A stretch of DNA of 32,793 nt from Rhodobacteraceae bacterium UBA1943 (lineage in GTDB: Bacteria; Pseudomonadota; Alphaproteobacteria; Rhodobacterales; Rhodobacteraceae): NCBI GenBank assembly GCA_002336845.1, contig DDEX01000011.1:69677-102469 (forward strand), written 5' to 3'. The translations under genes were made by a program, and so were the position numbers. Numbering within the stretch: the stretch's first letter is position 1; each line of letters opens with the position of its first letter. The notes beneath the pieces were generated by a model that saw nothing but the letters and a program-made list of their open reading frames with translations, was not told the DNA's origin and ran no database searches. Of this stretch, positions 1-7,610 are shown one piece after another.

Positions 1-821
1 TCGGCATCCACTTCTTCTCGCCGGTGGACAAGATGAACCTGGTCGAGATCATTCGCGGCAAGGAAACCGGCGACACCGCCGTCGCCAAGGCGCTGGATTT
101 CGTGCGCCAGATCCGCAAGACGCCCATCGTAGTGAACGACGCCCGTTTCTTCTACGCAAACCGCTGCATCATTCCCTACATCAACGAAGGCATCCGCATG
201 GTCGCCGAAGGGGTGGAACCAGCGCTGATCGAGAATGCGGCAAAGCTGGTTGGAATGCCGCTTGGCCCGCTGCAACTGGTCGATGAAACCTCGATTGATC
301 TGGGCGTGAAGATCGCCAAGGCGACCCGCGCCGCGATGGGTGACGACTATCCTGATGAGGCGGTGGACAAGGTGCTGTTCTGGCTGGCCGATCAGGGCCG
401 TCTGGGCCGCAAGGCCAATGCCGGTTTCTACAGCTATTCCGACAAGGGCGACCGGCTTGGCCTGTGGGACGGGCTGGAGCCGAAATACCCGCTGGACAAG
501 CTGCAACCCTCGCTGACCGACGTGCAGCACCGCCTGCTGTTTGCACAGGTGCTGGAGGCGGTGCGGGCGCTGGAAGAAGGCGTATTGACCGACATTCGCG
601 AAGGCGACGTGGGCGCCATCCTCGGCTGGGGCTTTGCGCCGTGGTCGGGTGGGCCGTTCTCTTGGCTCGACATTATTGGCGCGGCGCGGGCGGTGGAAAT
701 CTGCCGTGGCCTGACCGCACAATTCGGCCCGCGTTTCCACGCGCCCACCCTGCTGCGGGAAATGGCTGAAAAGGGAGAAACCTTCTATGGCCGCTTCGGC
801 GGGCAGAAACAGGCGGCCTAA
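1..821 (+). CDS. 3-hydroxyacyl-CoA dehydrogenase, FadB/FadJ type (3' part only)
   Basis: This is the C-terminal part of the multifunctional beta-oxidation enzyme; the gene begins upstream of the window and is open from base 3. The first visible residues, GIHFFSPVDKMNLVEI, are the hallmark end of the NAD-binding 3-hydroxyacyl-CoA dehydrogenase domain, and their His is the catalytic His of this family. The helical 3HCDH C-terminal domain follows in two copies, with the LGWGFAPWSGGPFSW stretch typical of the second. The N-terminal enoyl-CoA hydratase domain would lie outside the window, so whether the protein is a full fusion is inferred. Its TAA stop overlaps by four bases with the stop of the convergent sulfotransferase gene. 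Confidence 0.93.
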   Translation, partial: GIHFFSPVDKMNLVEIIRGKETGDTAVAKALDFVRQIRKTPIVVNDARFFYANRCIIPYINEGIRMVAEGVEPALIENAAKLVGMPLGPLQLVDETSIDLGVKIAKATRAAMGDDYPDEAVDKVLFWLADQGRLGRKANAGFYSYSDKGDRLGLWDGLEPKYPLDKLQPSLTDVQHRLLFAQVLEAVRALEEGVLTDIREGDVGAILGWGFAPWSGGPFSWLDIIGAARAVEICRGLTAQFGPRFHAPTLLREMAEKGETFYGRFGGQKQAA

Positions 822-1480
822 GCGCCGAAATCGTCGAAGGCATAGCCGAACCGGGATATGTCTTCGGCACAAATATCCGCCAGAAGTGCTGCATCGGCGT
901 CGGAGTAATATCCGCGCCAATCGCGCTGCCGGTCGCTCTCATTTGCTCGTGACAGGGGCGTCAGACGAAAGCCCAGATGCGCCTCGAACGGGGCAACATC
1001 CTGGGCAAGATGCTCCAGCCGCAGGAACTGCGCCGCCCGCTCCGCTCCCGTGGCATCGCGCAGATAGGCGCCATAGGGCCATAGGCGAAAGGCCGTCTGG
1101 GTCTGTGGATGATTCAGGAAACCACTGAAATCATGAGACTTTGCCAGGCCAACCGCCGGATGGGCAAAAGCCTGAACTCTGAGCCAGTGGTAATAGCTGA
1201 CCACGCGGTCCCAGGGATTCCTGACCAGCGTGACCAGAAACATCCCGTCCATCTCTGCCTTGGGCAAAACCCCGTCAATATCGGCCAGCGTCGAATGTTT
1301 CCATAACCGTCCCGCCGCCTTCAGCGCCTTCACCCTCGCCCGCCGCGCCCGCGCTTTCGGCGTGTCGCCGATCAGGATGTCCTCCTTCATCGCCCGCGCC
1401 TCAAGCGCCAGCGACAGGGCGGTGCCTCCGGTTTTCGGGATATGCACGAAGATATACCGCCGCCCGCGCGAGATGATCAT
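818..1480 (-). CDS. Sulfotransferase family 2 protein
   Basis: About 220 residues, a small PAPS-dependent sulfotransferase fold. The 5'-phosphosulfate loop is seen near the N-terminus as FVHIPKTGGTAL and the 3'-phosphate region as LVRNPWDRVVSYYHWL in the middle. These are the two signatures of the Sulfotransfer_2 family. I chose the ATG at 1480 because the PAPS loop then lies about 10 residues from the start, as usual, and a G-rich ribosome site precedes it; the open frame extends 30 codons further without homology-like sequence. It follows the hydroxyacid dehydrogenase by about 40 bases on the same strand and may be read through from it. The acceptor (glycan, lipid or small molecule) is unknown. 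Confidence 0.85.
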   Translation of the reverse strand: MIISRGRRYIFVHIPKTGGTALSLALEARAMKEDILIGDTPKARARRARVKALKAAGRLWKHSTLADIDGVLPKAEMDGMFLVTLVRNPWDRVVSYYHWLRVQAFAHPAVGLAKSHDFSGFLNHPQTQTAFRLWPYGAYLRDATGAERAAQFLRLEHLAQDVAPFEAHLGFRLTPLSRANESDRQRDWRGYYSDADAALLADICAEDISRFGYAFDDFGA

Positions 1481-1520
1481 GGCAAGCCCCCCGCCCCGCC
1501 CCGAGGCGCCCCGGCGGGCA

Positions 1521-2471
1521 TCAGGCGACCGGGTTAGGCAGTGCCCGCCCTTCGGCGCAGGCAATCGCATTGTCCAATGCCATCATCCCCATCGCCGCAC
1601 GCACCTCCAGCGCGGCGGTGCCCAGATGGGGCAACAGGGTGACGTTTTCCATGGCGATCAGGCCCGGATGAACCTTCGGCTCAAACTCGTAAACGTCCAG
1701 CCCGGCCCCGGCGATCTGGCCAGCTTGCAAGGCCGCGACCAGCGCCGCCTCATCCACTACATCGCCGCGCGAGATGTTGATGAAAATCGCATCGCGCCGC
1801 ATGTGTTTAAGCATTTCGGCGTTGACCAGATGGTGCGTTTCCGCCCCGCCCGGCACGGCGACCACCACGATGTCTGCGGCCAGCACCTGATCCAGCGGCA
1901 GTTGCCGCGCCGGAACACCCGCGTCAGCCACGGTGGAGCGGTTGTGAAACACCACCTCCATCCCGAACCCGTGGTGGCAACGGCGCGCAATCGCCTTGCC
2001 AATCCGCCCCATGCCGATGATCCCCACCTTGCGGCCCGTGACATGCAGACCCAGCATTTGGATCGGCCCCCAGCCGTGCCATTTGCCCGCGCGCAACAGC
2101 CGCTCACCCTCCCCCGCACGCCGCGCCGTCATCAGGATCAGCGTCATCGCGATATCTGCTGTGGCATCGGTCACAGCACCGGGGGTGTTCGTCACCGCAA
2201 CCCCATGGGCACGGGCGGCGGCGGCGTCGATATGGTTATAGCCGACGCCGAAATTTGCCAGAATCTTTGCGCGCGGCTGCGGTACATCGGCAAAGACATC
2301 GGCCTGAAAGCGGTCGCCCAGCGTTGGCAGCACCAGATCGTAGTCGCGCAAGGCCGCGCGAAGTTCCTCGGGCGACAACGGGTCGGTCTGATCGCGAAGG
2401 GTCACATCAAACCTTGCGCGGGCCACGTCCAGAACGGCGTCGGGCAGGCGACGTGTTATCAGCAGTTTCAT
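1521..2471 (-). CDS. D-2-hydroxyacid dehydrogenase (glyoxylate/hydroxypyruvate reductase-like)
   Basis: 316-residue NAD(P)-dependent D-isomer-specific 2-hydroxyacid dehydrogenase, cytosolic. The nucleotide-binding glycine motif is VGIIGMGRIGKA (about residues 149-160). The expected catalytic triad is visible: Arg235 in NISRGDVVDE, Glu264 in YEFEP and His282 in PHLGTA. The sequence resembles glyoxylate/hydroxypyruvate or D-glycerate dehydrogenases, so 2-oxoacid reduction is likely, but substrate choice inside this family is hard to predict. The ATG overlaps the stop of the upstream csaA-like gene as TGATG, which implies translational coupling. Longer in-frame starts run through csaA and were rejected. 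Confidence 0.9.
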   Translation of the reverse strand: MKLLITRRLPDAVLDVARARFDVTLRDQTDPLSPEELRAALRDYDLVLPTLGDRFQADVFADVPQPRAKILANFGVGYNHIDAAAARAHGVAVTNTPGAVTDATADIAMTLILMTARRAGEGERLLRAGKWHGWGPIQMLGLHVTGRKVGIIGMGRIGKAIARRCHHGFGMEVVFHNRSTVADAGVPARQLPLDQVLAADIVVVAVPGGAETHHLVNAEMLKHMRRDAIFINISRGDVVDEAALVAALQAGQIAGAGLDVYEFEPKVHPGLIAMENVTLLPHLGTAALEVRAAMGMMALDNAIACAEGRALPNPVA

Positions 2472-2806
2472 CAGAACATCCTTCCACCCAACGGAACATC
2501 TTGCCCCGGACCAAGAAGGACGACCTCGCCCTCGGCATCCGGCACCCCCAGAACCAGGACCTCGCTCATCACCTTGCCGATCTGACGGGGTGGAAAGTTC
2601 ACCACCGCCATGACCTGGCGCCCGATCAGCCCCTCGGGCGTGTAATGCCGGGTAATCTGGGCAGAAGAGCGTTTCTCGCCAATCTCGCCGCCAAAATCGA
2701 CCCACAGCTTATAGGCGGGCTTTCGCGCCTCGGGGTAGGGTTCGGCGCGGGTGATGCGGCCCACGCGAATATCGACCTTGGCGAAATCGTCATAGGTGAT
2801 CGTCAC
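2471..2806 (-). CDS. csaA: CsaA/YgjH-like tRNA-binding protein
   Basis: 111 residues forming a single tRNA-binding OB-fold domain, as in Bacillus CsaA (about 110 residues) and E. coli YgjH. The family opening DFAKVDIRVGRI is present, with the later KLWVDFG and VVNFPPRQIG segments. CsaA was described as an export-related chaperone and as a tRNA-binding dimer; its role here is not shown by the sequence. The start is a GTG at 2806 whose GTGA overlaps the proC stop codon. Its own TGA overlaps the next gene's ATG. The gene therefore sits inside a tightly coupled proC - csaA - dehydrogenase unit. Upstream ATG starts lie inside proC in another frame and are not credible. Confidence 0.88.
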   Translation of the reverse strand: MTITYDDFAKVDIRVGRITRAEPYPEARKPAYKLWVDFGGEIGEKRSSAQITRHYTPEGLIGRQVMAVVNFPPRQIGKVMSEVLVLGVPDAEGEVVLLGPGQDVPLGGRMF

Positions 2807-3630
2807 TTGCCTAACTCCGCGCCCCGGTCTGCCGCAGCTTTCAGCGCCCGCTTGAACAGCGGTGGAAAGCCGGTTTCCGGGTCCATCAACACCTTCAGCG
2901 CCTCGGCCGTGGTTCCGCCAGGCGAGGTGACGTTGATGCGCAATTGTGCCGCCGGTTCGGGCGAGCGATAGGCCAGTTCGCCTGCACCGCAAACCGTTGC
3001 GCGCGCAAGCTGCATCGCCACCTCGGGCGACAGGCCCAGCGCCTCGCCACCTGCGGCCATCGCCTCGATCAGGTGGAACACATAGGCCGGGCCACCGCCC
3101 GACAGCGCAGTCACAGCATCGATCTGATGCTCACCCTCCAGTTCAACCACCTGCCCCACCGCACTCATCAATGCGCGGGCCAGCGCCAGCCCTTGGGCCC
3201 CGGCATAGGAGTTGGCGCAAATCCCGGTGATGCCACGCCCCACCATGGCGGGCGTATTGGGCATTGCGCGAACGATAGGGGTGCGGTCGCCAAACACCTG
3301 CTCGAACGTGGCAATCGAGGTGCCTGCGGCGATGGAAACCACCAGCGTCTTGCCATTGCCCAAGGCCTGCAAGGCGGGCAACGCCGCCCCCATCATCTGC
3401 GGCTTGACCGCCAGCAGCGCAACGGCGGGCGCGGGTGGAGCGCCTTCATTCAGGTGAACGCCAAGACCTTTCAGCCATTCGGTCGGGTTGGGTTCAATCA
3501 CCCAGACAGAGCCAGCAGGCAACCCCGCCTCCAGCCAGCCCGCAAGCAGGGCAGAGCCCATCTTGCCGCATCCCAGCAATACAATCCCGTCGCGGGCCAC
3601 CCCGCCAAGACCAACCTCGTCCAACGCCAT
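2803..3630 (-). CDS. proC: Pyrroline-5-carboxylate reductase
   Basis: 275 residues, normal length for ProC, which reduces 1-pyrroline-5-carboxylate to L-proline with NAD(P)H in the last step of proline synthesis. The N-terminal Rossmann motif VLLGCGKMGSALL lies at about residues 17-29. Family blocks RAMPNTPAMVG, VTALSGGGPAYVFHLIEAM and the C-terminal VTSPGGTTAEAL are all present. A clear AGGAGG ribosome site precedes the ATG. It lies 25 bases downstream of the YbjN gene, probably in the same transcript, and overlaps the csaA start by four bases. No frameshift or missing motif. Confidence 0.96.
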   Translation of the reverse strand: MALDEVGLGGVARDGIVLLGCGKMGSALLAGWLEAGLPAGSVWVIEPNPTEWLKGLGVHLNEGAPPAPAVALLAVKPQMMGAALPALQALGNGKTLVVSIAAGTSIATFEQVFGDRTPIVRAMPNTPAMVGRGITGICANSYAGAQGLALARALMSAVGQVVELEGEHQIDAVTALSGGGPAYVFHLIEAMAAGGEALGLSPEVAMQLARATVCGAGELAYRSPEPAAQLRINVTSPGGTTAEALKVLMDPETGFPPLFKRALKAAADRGAELGK

Positions 3631-3655
3631 TCAAGCCTCCTGTAACAGGGGCAGG

Positions 3656-4159
3656 TTAGGCGCGACCATAGGCCTCGGCAATGGCAACCTTCATGGCGTC
3701 AGCGGGGCTGTGACCGGCCCAGGCAACCAGTTGGAATGCCGGATAGAACCGCTCTGCCGCCATCACTGCGCCGCCGATCAGCCGGTCGATCTGCTCCAAC
3801 GCCGCGCTTTGCCCGCCCGCGAGACACAGGCCATAGCGCCAGACCATCAGCTTTTGCTCGGCCCACCAGGTGAAGGCGCCGTTCCACACCATGTCGTTGC
3901 AACGGTTCAGCACATCGTAAAGCGCCGCCTCTCGGTCGTCCGGCGGCTCCATCTCGAAGGTGCACAACAGGCGCAGCGTCTCGTCATGGGCCGACCATGC
4001 CAACGTCAAGGAATAGGTCCGCCACTGGCCCTCGACCGACATGGCGATCTGGTCATCGGTCACGCGATCGAATTCCCAGTCGCGATGCGCGGCGATATCC
4101 TCGACAATGTCGATGGGATGCAGGTCGTCCGACAAATGAAATTCTTCTGAAACCGACAT
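3656..4159 (-). CDS. YbjN domain-containing protein
   Basis: 167 residues matching the YbjN family, whose fold resembles type III secretion chaperones. Typical parts are the N-terminal HPIDIVEDIAAHRDWEFDR, the EGQWRTYSLTLAW strand region and the C-terminal MAAERFYPAFQLVAWAG segment. No signal peptide or membrane segment is seen, so it is probably cytosolic. The biochemical function of the family is not established. The ATG at 4159 was chosen over one 14 codons upstream because a GAGGGG ribosome site lies directly in front of it. It stands first in a likely YbjN - proC - csaA - dehydrogenase unit. Confidence 0.85.
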   Translation of the reverse strand: MSVSEEFHLSDDLHPIDIVEDIAAHRDWEFDRVTDDQIAMSVEGQWRTYSLTLAWSAHDETLRLLCTFEMEPPDDREAALYDVLNRCNDMVWNGAFTWWAEQKLMVWRYGLCLAGGQSAALEQIDRLIGGAVMAAERFYPAFQLVAWAGHSPADAMKVAIAEAYGRA

Positions 4160-4343
4160 ACGCCCCTCATCATGAAGCCCTCTGAGAAACCACACTCTCA
4201 ACAGGCTGGGTGTCAGGCCATAAGCTGCGGCCGACGAGGAAATGCTTACTAGATATTGGGGATATTGGAAGGTGTCGGGGGGTGTGTAAAGCGGAAACTG
4301 GGCAAATCTTCTGTGGACAAATACGAAAACCGGTCAAAAGCAA

Positions 4344-4370
4344 CGCCGCAGGCCAACCCGGCCCGCAGCG
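4344..4370 (-). terminator. Terminator hairpin after Hsp20-DUF1150
   Basis: Read on the minus strand, an 11-bp stem (nine Watson-Crick and two G-U pairs, mostly GC) closes a 5-base loop and is followed by TTGCTTTTG. It lies about 30 bases past the DUF1150 stop and ahead of the YbjN gene. It looks like an intrinsic terminator separating the heat-shock unit from the downstream genes. The U tract is interrupted, so efficiency is uncertain. The rest of the 238-base gap (4160-4397) shows no promoter I can call with confidence. Confidence 0.55.
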
Positions 4371-4397
4371 CGCATTGTTTCTAGATCAAAAACAGTC

Positions 4398-4625
4398 TTA
4401 GTGCGCGTTCACCGGCGCAAGGTCGTGCTGACGGGCCAGAGCGAACGCCATACCACGGTCTGCAACCAGCGCAAGGCGCTCTCCATCCGGCCGGTTCACC
4501 GAATACACGGTGGACAATTCGCCCACCTGCTCGCGCACCTCATCGGGCAGGTCCGCAACCGCGACCGGGCGCACATAGACGATGCTGTCGTCCCGTTGCG
4601 GCAGCGCATTGAATTTCATGTTCAT
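4398..4625 (-). CDS. DUF1150 family protein
   Basis: 75 residues, a small protein of the alphaproteobacterial DUF1150 family, recognised by the block DDSIVYVRPVAVADLP followed by YSVNRPDGERLALV and a short tail ADRGMAFALARQHDL. These genes are typically found directly after an hsp20 gene, as here (12-base gap), so a role beside the small heat-shock protein is inferred from context only. A GGGAGA ribosome site precedes the ATG at 4625; a second ATG two codons later is an alternative start. It is followed by a terminator-like hairpin. Confidence 0.85.
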   Translation of the reverse strand: MNMKFNALPQRDDSIVYVRPVAVADLPDEVREQVGELSTVYSVNRPDGERLALVADRGMAFALARQHDLAPVNAH

Positions 4626-4637
4626 CCCAGATCTCCC

Positions 4638-5051
4638 TTATTTCCGCCCGATGCGAATGGTCTGCACCACCGTATCCGGCACAGACCGCCGCAGATCGAT
4701 GTGCAACAGCCCATGGTCCAGATGCGCGCCCGCCACCTCGACCCCGTCGGCCAGCACGAAACTGCGCTGGAAGGCACGGGCCGCGATGCCGCGATGCAGG
4801 AACACGCGGTCCGCGCCGTCATCGCCCTGACGGCCCCGGATCACCAGTTGCCGGTCCTCGACCGTTATCGCGAGGTCGTCCTCACGAAACCCGGCCACCG
4901 CCAGCGTGATGCAATAGGCATTCTCGGATGTCGCCTCGATATTGAAGGGTGGATACCCTTCCGAAGCGGTCTTGGCCGTGCGCTCGACCAGCCGCTCAAG
5001 CTGCTCGAACCCAAGAAGGTGCGGATGCGCACCAAAGGAAATCTTTGTCAT
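4638..5051 (-). CDS. Hsp20 family small heat-shock protein
   Basis: 137 residues of the alpha-crystallin/IbpA type, an ATP-independent chaperone that holds unfolding proteins in a refoldable state. The N-terminal region HLLGFEQLERLVERT and YPPFNIE is like class A bacterial IbpA. The alpha-crystallin domain runs from about residue 32 with AVAGFREDDLAI and the conserved FQRSFVLADGVEV, then LHIDLRR. The C-terminal IRIGRK contains the I-x-I motif used in oligomer assembly. The ATG at 5051 matches the usual start; the frame runs on upstream without family sequence. A sigma-32-like promoter lies about 60 bases upstream, fitting heat induction. Confidence 0.93.
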   Translation of the reverse strand: MTKISFGAHPHLLGFEQLERLVERTAKTASEGYPPFNIEATSENAYCITLAVAGFREDDLAITVEDRQLVIRGRQGDDGADRVFLHRGIAARAFQRSFVLADGVEVAGAHLDHGLLHIDLRRSVPDTVVQTIRIGRK

Positions 5052-5112
5052 CTGCCCTGCCCTTGCGAAAGCGACATGGTTGGCGGGCCCCACGCGGGCA
5101 CCCTTGGCAAGA

Positions 5113-5141
5113 ATATGGGCTTGCGCTGTCCAGCCTGCAAG
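5113..5141 (-). promoter_or_regulatory. Heat-shock (RpoH/sigma-32) promoter of hsp20
   Basis: On the minus strand the sequence reads CTTGCAG, 14 bases, GCCCATAT. The sigma-32 consensus known from E. coli is CTTGAAA, 11-16 bases, CCCCATNT; the CTTG and CCCATAT cores match exactly. It is placed so that transcription would begin about 55 bases before the hsp20 ATG. That position, before a small heat-shock gene, makes chance unlikely. Confidence 0.75.
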
Positions 5142-5250
5142 GGTCGGCGGTGACGCGATTATTTGATCAATTCTTCCATATTTCTCGCCCGCCCCACAGC
5201 GAATCATGTAATCTGGGGTCAGAAGCAAGAAGACCGGATGTCATCCAGCC

Positions 5251-5469
5251 ATGCACGCCCCAAGCGAGATGAACTTTGAAGAGATGTTGCGCGTGAAGCT
5301 GGAAGTGCTTCGCCGCGAGCATCGCGATCTGGACGAGGCGGTTCAGGCGCTTGAGCAGACCGGGCGGCCCGATCAACTGACCCTGCGGCGGTTGAAAAAG
5401 CAGAAACTGGTGCTGAAGGACCAGATCGTGAAGATGGAAGATCAACTGATCCCCGACATCATCGCATAG
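5251..5469 (+). CDS. YdcH family (DUF465) small protein
   Basis: 72 residues, predicted to be almost wholly helical. The central stretch RVKLEVLRREHRDLDEAV followed by LTLRRLKKQKLVLKDQI and the ending MEDQLIPDIIA is the DUF465/YdcH pattern, a small two-helix coiled hairpin rich in Lys, Arg and Glu. Function is unknown in this family. The ATG at 5251 gives the usual N-terminal length; one at 5269 with a weak AGCGAG site is the alternative. It is divergent from hsp20 and followed by a hairpin before purE. Confidence 0.85.
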   Translation: MHAPSEMNFEEMLRVKLEVLRREHRDLDEAVQALEQTGRPDQLTLRRLKKQKLVLKDQIVKMEDQLIPDIIA

Positions 5470-5489
5470 GATGGGCAATATCGCCCATC
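5470..5489 (+). terminator. Hairpin after the YdcH gene
   Basis: A perfect 7-bp inverted repeat (GATGGGC and GCCCATC) with a 6-base loop begins at the base after the ydcH-like stop codon. It is followed only by TTGCCTTG rather than a clean T run, so it may be a weak terminator or a 3' end stabiliser. Confidence 0.45.
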
Positions 5490-5550
5490 TTGCCTTGCCC
5501 CATGCCCCCCACCGATATATCCCGCGCTAAACACCCTATGGAGGGCGCAT

Positions 5551-6036
5551 ATGGCCGTAGATGTCGGGATCATCATGGGAAGCCAGTCAGACTGGCCGAC
5601 GATGAAAGAGGCAGCCCTGATCCTGGATCAGCTTGGCATCTCTTATGAAACCAAGATCGTCAGCGCCCACCGTACCCCCGACCGGCTGTGGACCTATGGC
5701 AAGACCGCCGCCGAACGCGGGTTGAAAGTCATCATCGCGGGCGCGGGCGGGGCGGCGCATCTGCCCGGCATGATGGCATCGAAAACCCGCATTCCGGTGG
5801 TGGGCGTGCCGGTGCAGACCAAGGCGCTGTCGGGCGTGGACAGCCTTTATTCCATCCTGCAAATGCCCAAGGGCTATCCGGTTGCCACCATGGCCATAGG
5901 CGCTGCTGGCGCCGCCAATGCGGGCCTGATGGCCGCTGGCATTCTTGCGATTTCCGATCCCGCCCTTGCCGCCCGCCTGGATGCCTGGCGCGAGGCACTG
6001 TCGGCCTCGATCCCAGAGGAGCCGAAAGATGAGTGA
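5551..6036 (+). CDS. purE: 5-(carboxyamino)imidazole ribonucleotide mutase
   Basis: 161 residues, normal for class I PurE, which converts N5-CAIR to CAIR in purine synthesis and acts as an octamer with PurK upstream in the pathway. The signature MGSQSDWPTM at the N-terminus, SAHRTPDR with its catalytic His, and the GAGGAAHLPGM loop are intact. A GGAGGG ribosome site precedes the ATG. A possible promoter is TTGCCC at 5495 with TATATC at 5516, but the 15-base spacing is short. The gene overlaps purK by eight bases, so the two are co-translated. Confidence 0.97.
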   Translation: MAVDVGIIMGSQSDWPTMKEAALILDQLGISYETKIVSAHRTPDRLWTYGKTAAERGLKVIIAGAGGAAHLPGMMASKTRIPVVGVPVQTKALSGVDSLYSILQMPKGYPVATMAIGAAGAANAGLMAAGILAISDPALAARLDAWREALSASIPEEPKDE

Positions 6037-7096
6037 CGGTTTGCAATCCGGCGCCACCATCGGCATTCTGGGTGGCGGCCAACTGGGCCGGATGCTGTCG
6101 GTCGCAGCAAGCCGCCTTGGCTTTCGGACCCATATCTTCGAACCGGGCGCCAACCCGCCCGCCGGTCACGTTGCCGACCGGGTGACGACCGCGCCTTATG
6201 AAGACCTTGATGCGCTGCGCGCCTTTGCCGCTTCGGTCGATGTGGTCACCTATGAGTTCGAGAATGTTCCGACCGAGGCGCTGGACGCGATTGAAGCGTT
6301 GCGCCCGATCCGCCCCAACCGTCGCGCCCTGGCCATCTCGCAGGACCGGATTCTGGAAAAGGATTTCCTGAACCAGATCGGCCTGACCACCGCGCCCTAT
6401 GCCGCGCTGACCACCGCCGCCGAACTGGAAGCCGCACTTTTGAAGGTCGGCCATCCGTCGATCCTGAAGACCACGCGGCTGGGCTATGACGGCAAGGGGC
6501 AGGCGCGCATCCTGTCGCTGGCCGATGCCGCCCCGGCGCTGGCCGCGATGAACGGCGCGCCTTCGGTCTTGGAAGGGTTCATTGACTTTACGCATGAGGT
6601 ATCGGTGATCGCGGCACGCGGGCTGGACGGCTCTGTCGCCTGCTATGATCCGGGCGAGAATGTGCACAAGAACGGGATTCTGGCCACAACCACCATCCCC
6701 GCCCGCCTGACGCCCAGCCAGCGCACCGATGCCGTACTGCTGGCCGCGCGCATCCTGAACGCGCTGGATTATGTGGGGGTGATGGGGGTCGAGTTGTTCG
6801 TGACGCCCCAAGGCCTGATCGTCAACGAAATCGCCCCGCGCGTGCATAACTCGGGCCACTGGACACAGAACGGCTGCGCGGTGGACCAGTTCGAACAACA
6901 CATCCGCGCCGTGGCGGGCTGGCCCCTGGGCGACGGCAGCCGCTTTGCCGATGTGGTGATGGAGAACCTGATCGGCGACGATGTGCTGCGGGTTCCGGCG
7001 ATTGCCAGGGAACGCGATGCCGCGATTCACCTTTACGGCAAGGCCGAGGTGAAGCCGGGCCGCAAGATGGGGCATGTGAATAGGATGAAGCGGTAG
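6029..7096 (+). CDS. purK: 5-(carboxyamino)imidazole ribonucleotide synthase
   Basis: 355 residues of the ATP-grasp fold. PurK makes N5-CAIR from AIR, bicarbonate and ATP, feeding PurE. The N-terminal GILGGGQLGRML dinucleotide-like motif, VVTYEFENVP, the KTTRLGYDGKGQ ATP-binding loop and the metal-binding EIAPRVHNSGHWT are all visible. The ATG at 6029 lies inside the last codons of purE, and the N-terminal motif begins about 10 residues later, which supports this start over more upstream ones. Downstream the base composition changes sharply to AT-rich. Confidence 0.97.
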   Translation: MSDGLQSGATIGILGGGQLGRMLSVAASRLGFRTHIFEPGANPPAGHVADRVTTAPYEDLDALRAFAASVDVVTYEFENVPTEALDAIEALRPIRPNRRALAISQDRILEKDFLNQIGLTTAPYAALTTAAELEAALLKVGHPSILKTTRLGYDGKGQARILSLADAAPALAAMNGAPSVLEGFIDFTHEVSVIAARGLDGSVACYDPGENVHKNGILATTTIPARLTPSQRTDAVLLAARILNALDYVGVMGVELFVTPQGLIVNEIAPRVHNSGHWTQNGCAVDQFEQHIRAVAGWPLGDGSRFADVVMENLIGDDVLRVPAIARERDAAIHLYGKAEVKPGRKMGHVNRMKR

Positions 7097-7165
7097 GTTT
7101 TGTTTGCGCGCACCACAATGGCACAGAAATCATCATGGGATTTTCGCAGATCACGATCTTAAATT

Positions 7166-7194
7166 AAATTTAAACTATATATTGTTTTAAATTT
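7166..7194. repeat. AT-only inverted repeat in an AT-rich gap
   Basis: A perfect 9-bp inverted repeat (AAATTTAAA and TTTAAATTT, 11-base spacer) sits in about 45 almost purely A/T bases (7159-7200), in striking contrast to the GC-rich surroundings. It could be the promoter/regulator region of the gene starting at 7239 or a scar of acquisition. No convincing -35/-10 pair can be fixed because nearly any hexamer fits. Confidence 0.5.
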
Positions 7195-7238
7195 ATTTTT
7201 GCACTACTGTTGCCTTATGAGCAACAGAGAGAATATTC

Positions 7239-7598
7239 ATGAGCCAAGTCAATTTTACCGCGTATGAAGAACTGGTTGCACTGGTAGATAGCAACCAAGG
7301 TGTCGTAACCTGCGCAATGGGGTCTCTGCGCGACGCCCACGGTGCCGGAAAACTCGGCGTGACTGTCGTTGCAAACATCAGTGATGAACTGGCGAAACGG
7401 GGGCTTAGTCATTTCCCCGTGGGCCTTCCGGTCAAGCAGTGGGAAACTGCACGCATCTACCGGGCGGGAAGTGCAGTTGGAAAAATTATCAACGCTGTCC
7501 TGACCATGGATGATGGCAGCGATGATCTGCTCCGCCGTATTTCCGGCGGAAGCGATGCCGAAAAAATCAAAAAAATCAGAGAGCTGGTCTGCGACTGA
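7239..7598 (+). CDS. Hypothetical protein (119 residues)
   Basis: I do not recognise this protein with certainty. It is 119 residues, soluble, without signal peptide or membrane segments. Notable parts are GAGKLGVTVVANISDELAKRG, then LSHFPVGLPVKQWETARIYR and GSAVGKIINAVL, a layout that looks like a compact, conserved alpha/beta or winged-helix-like domain, followed by a charged helical tail rich in Lys and Asp. A GAGAGAAT ribosome site precedes the ATG. It lies after an AT-rich segment and before a palindromic repeat; with the next gene it forms an islet between purK and rpsU. Acquisition by transfer is inferred from composition and lack of housekeeping relatives. Confidence 0.6.
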   Translation: MSQVNFTAYEELVALVDSNQGVVTCAMGSLRDAHGAGKLGVTVVANISDELAKRGLSHFPVGLPVKQWETARIYRAGSAVGKIINAVLTMDDGSDDLLRRISGGSDAEKIKKIRELVCD

Positions 7599-7610
7599 TC
7601 ACCCAGACCC

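Noticed and set aside
1230..2585. A 451-codon plus-strand open frame
   Set aside because: It runs antisense through the sulfotransferase and hydroxyacid dehydrogenase genes, is rich in Arg, His, Gln and Pro, and shows no family motif; it is a by-product of high GC content.
5732..7075. A 447-codon minus-strand open frame
   Set aside because: It is antisense to purE and purK, both of which have complete family motifs.
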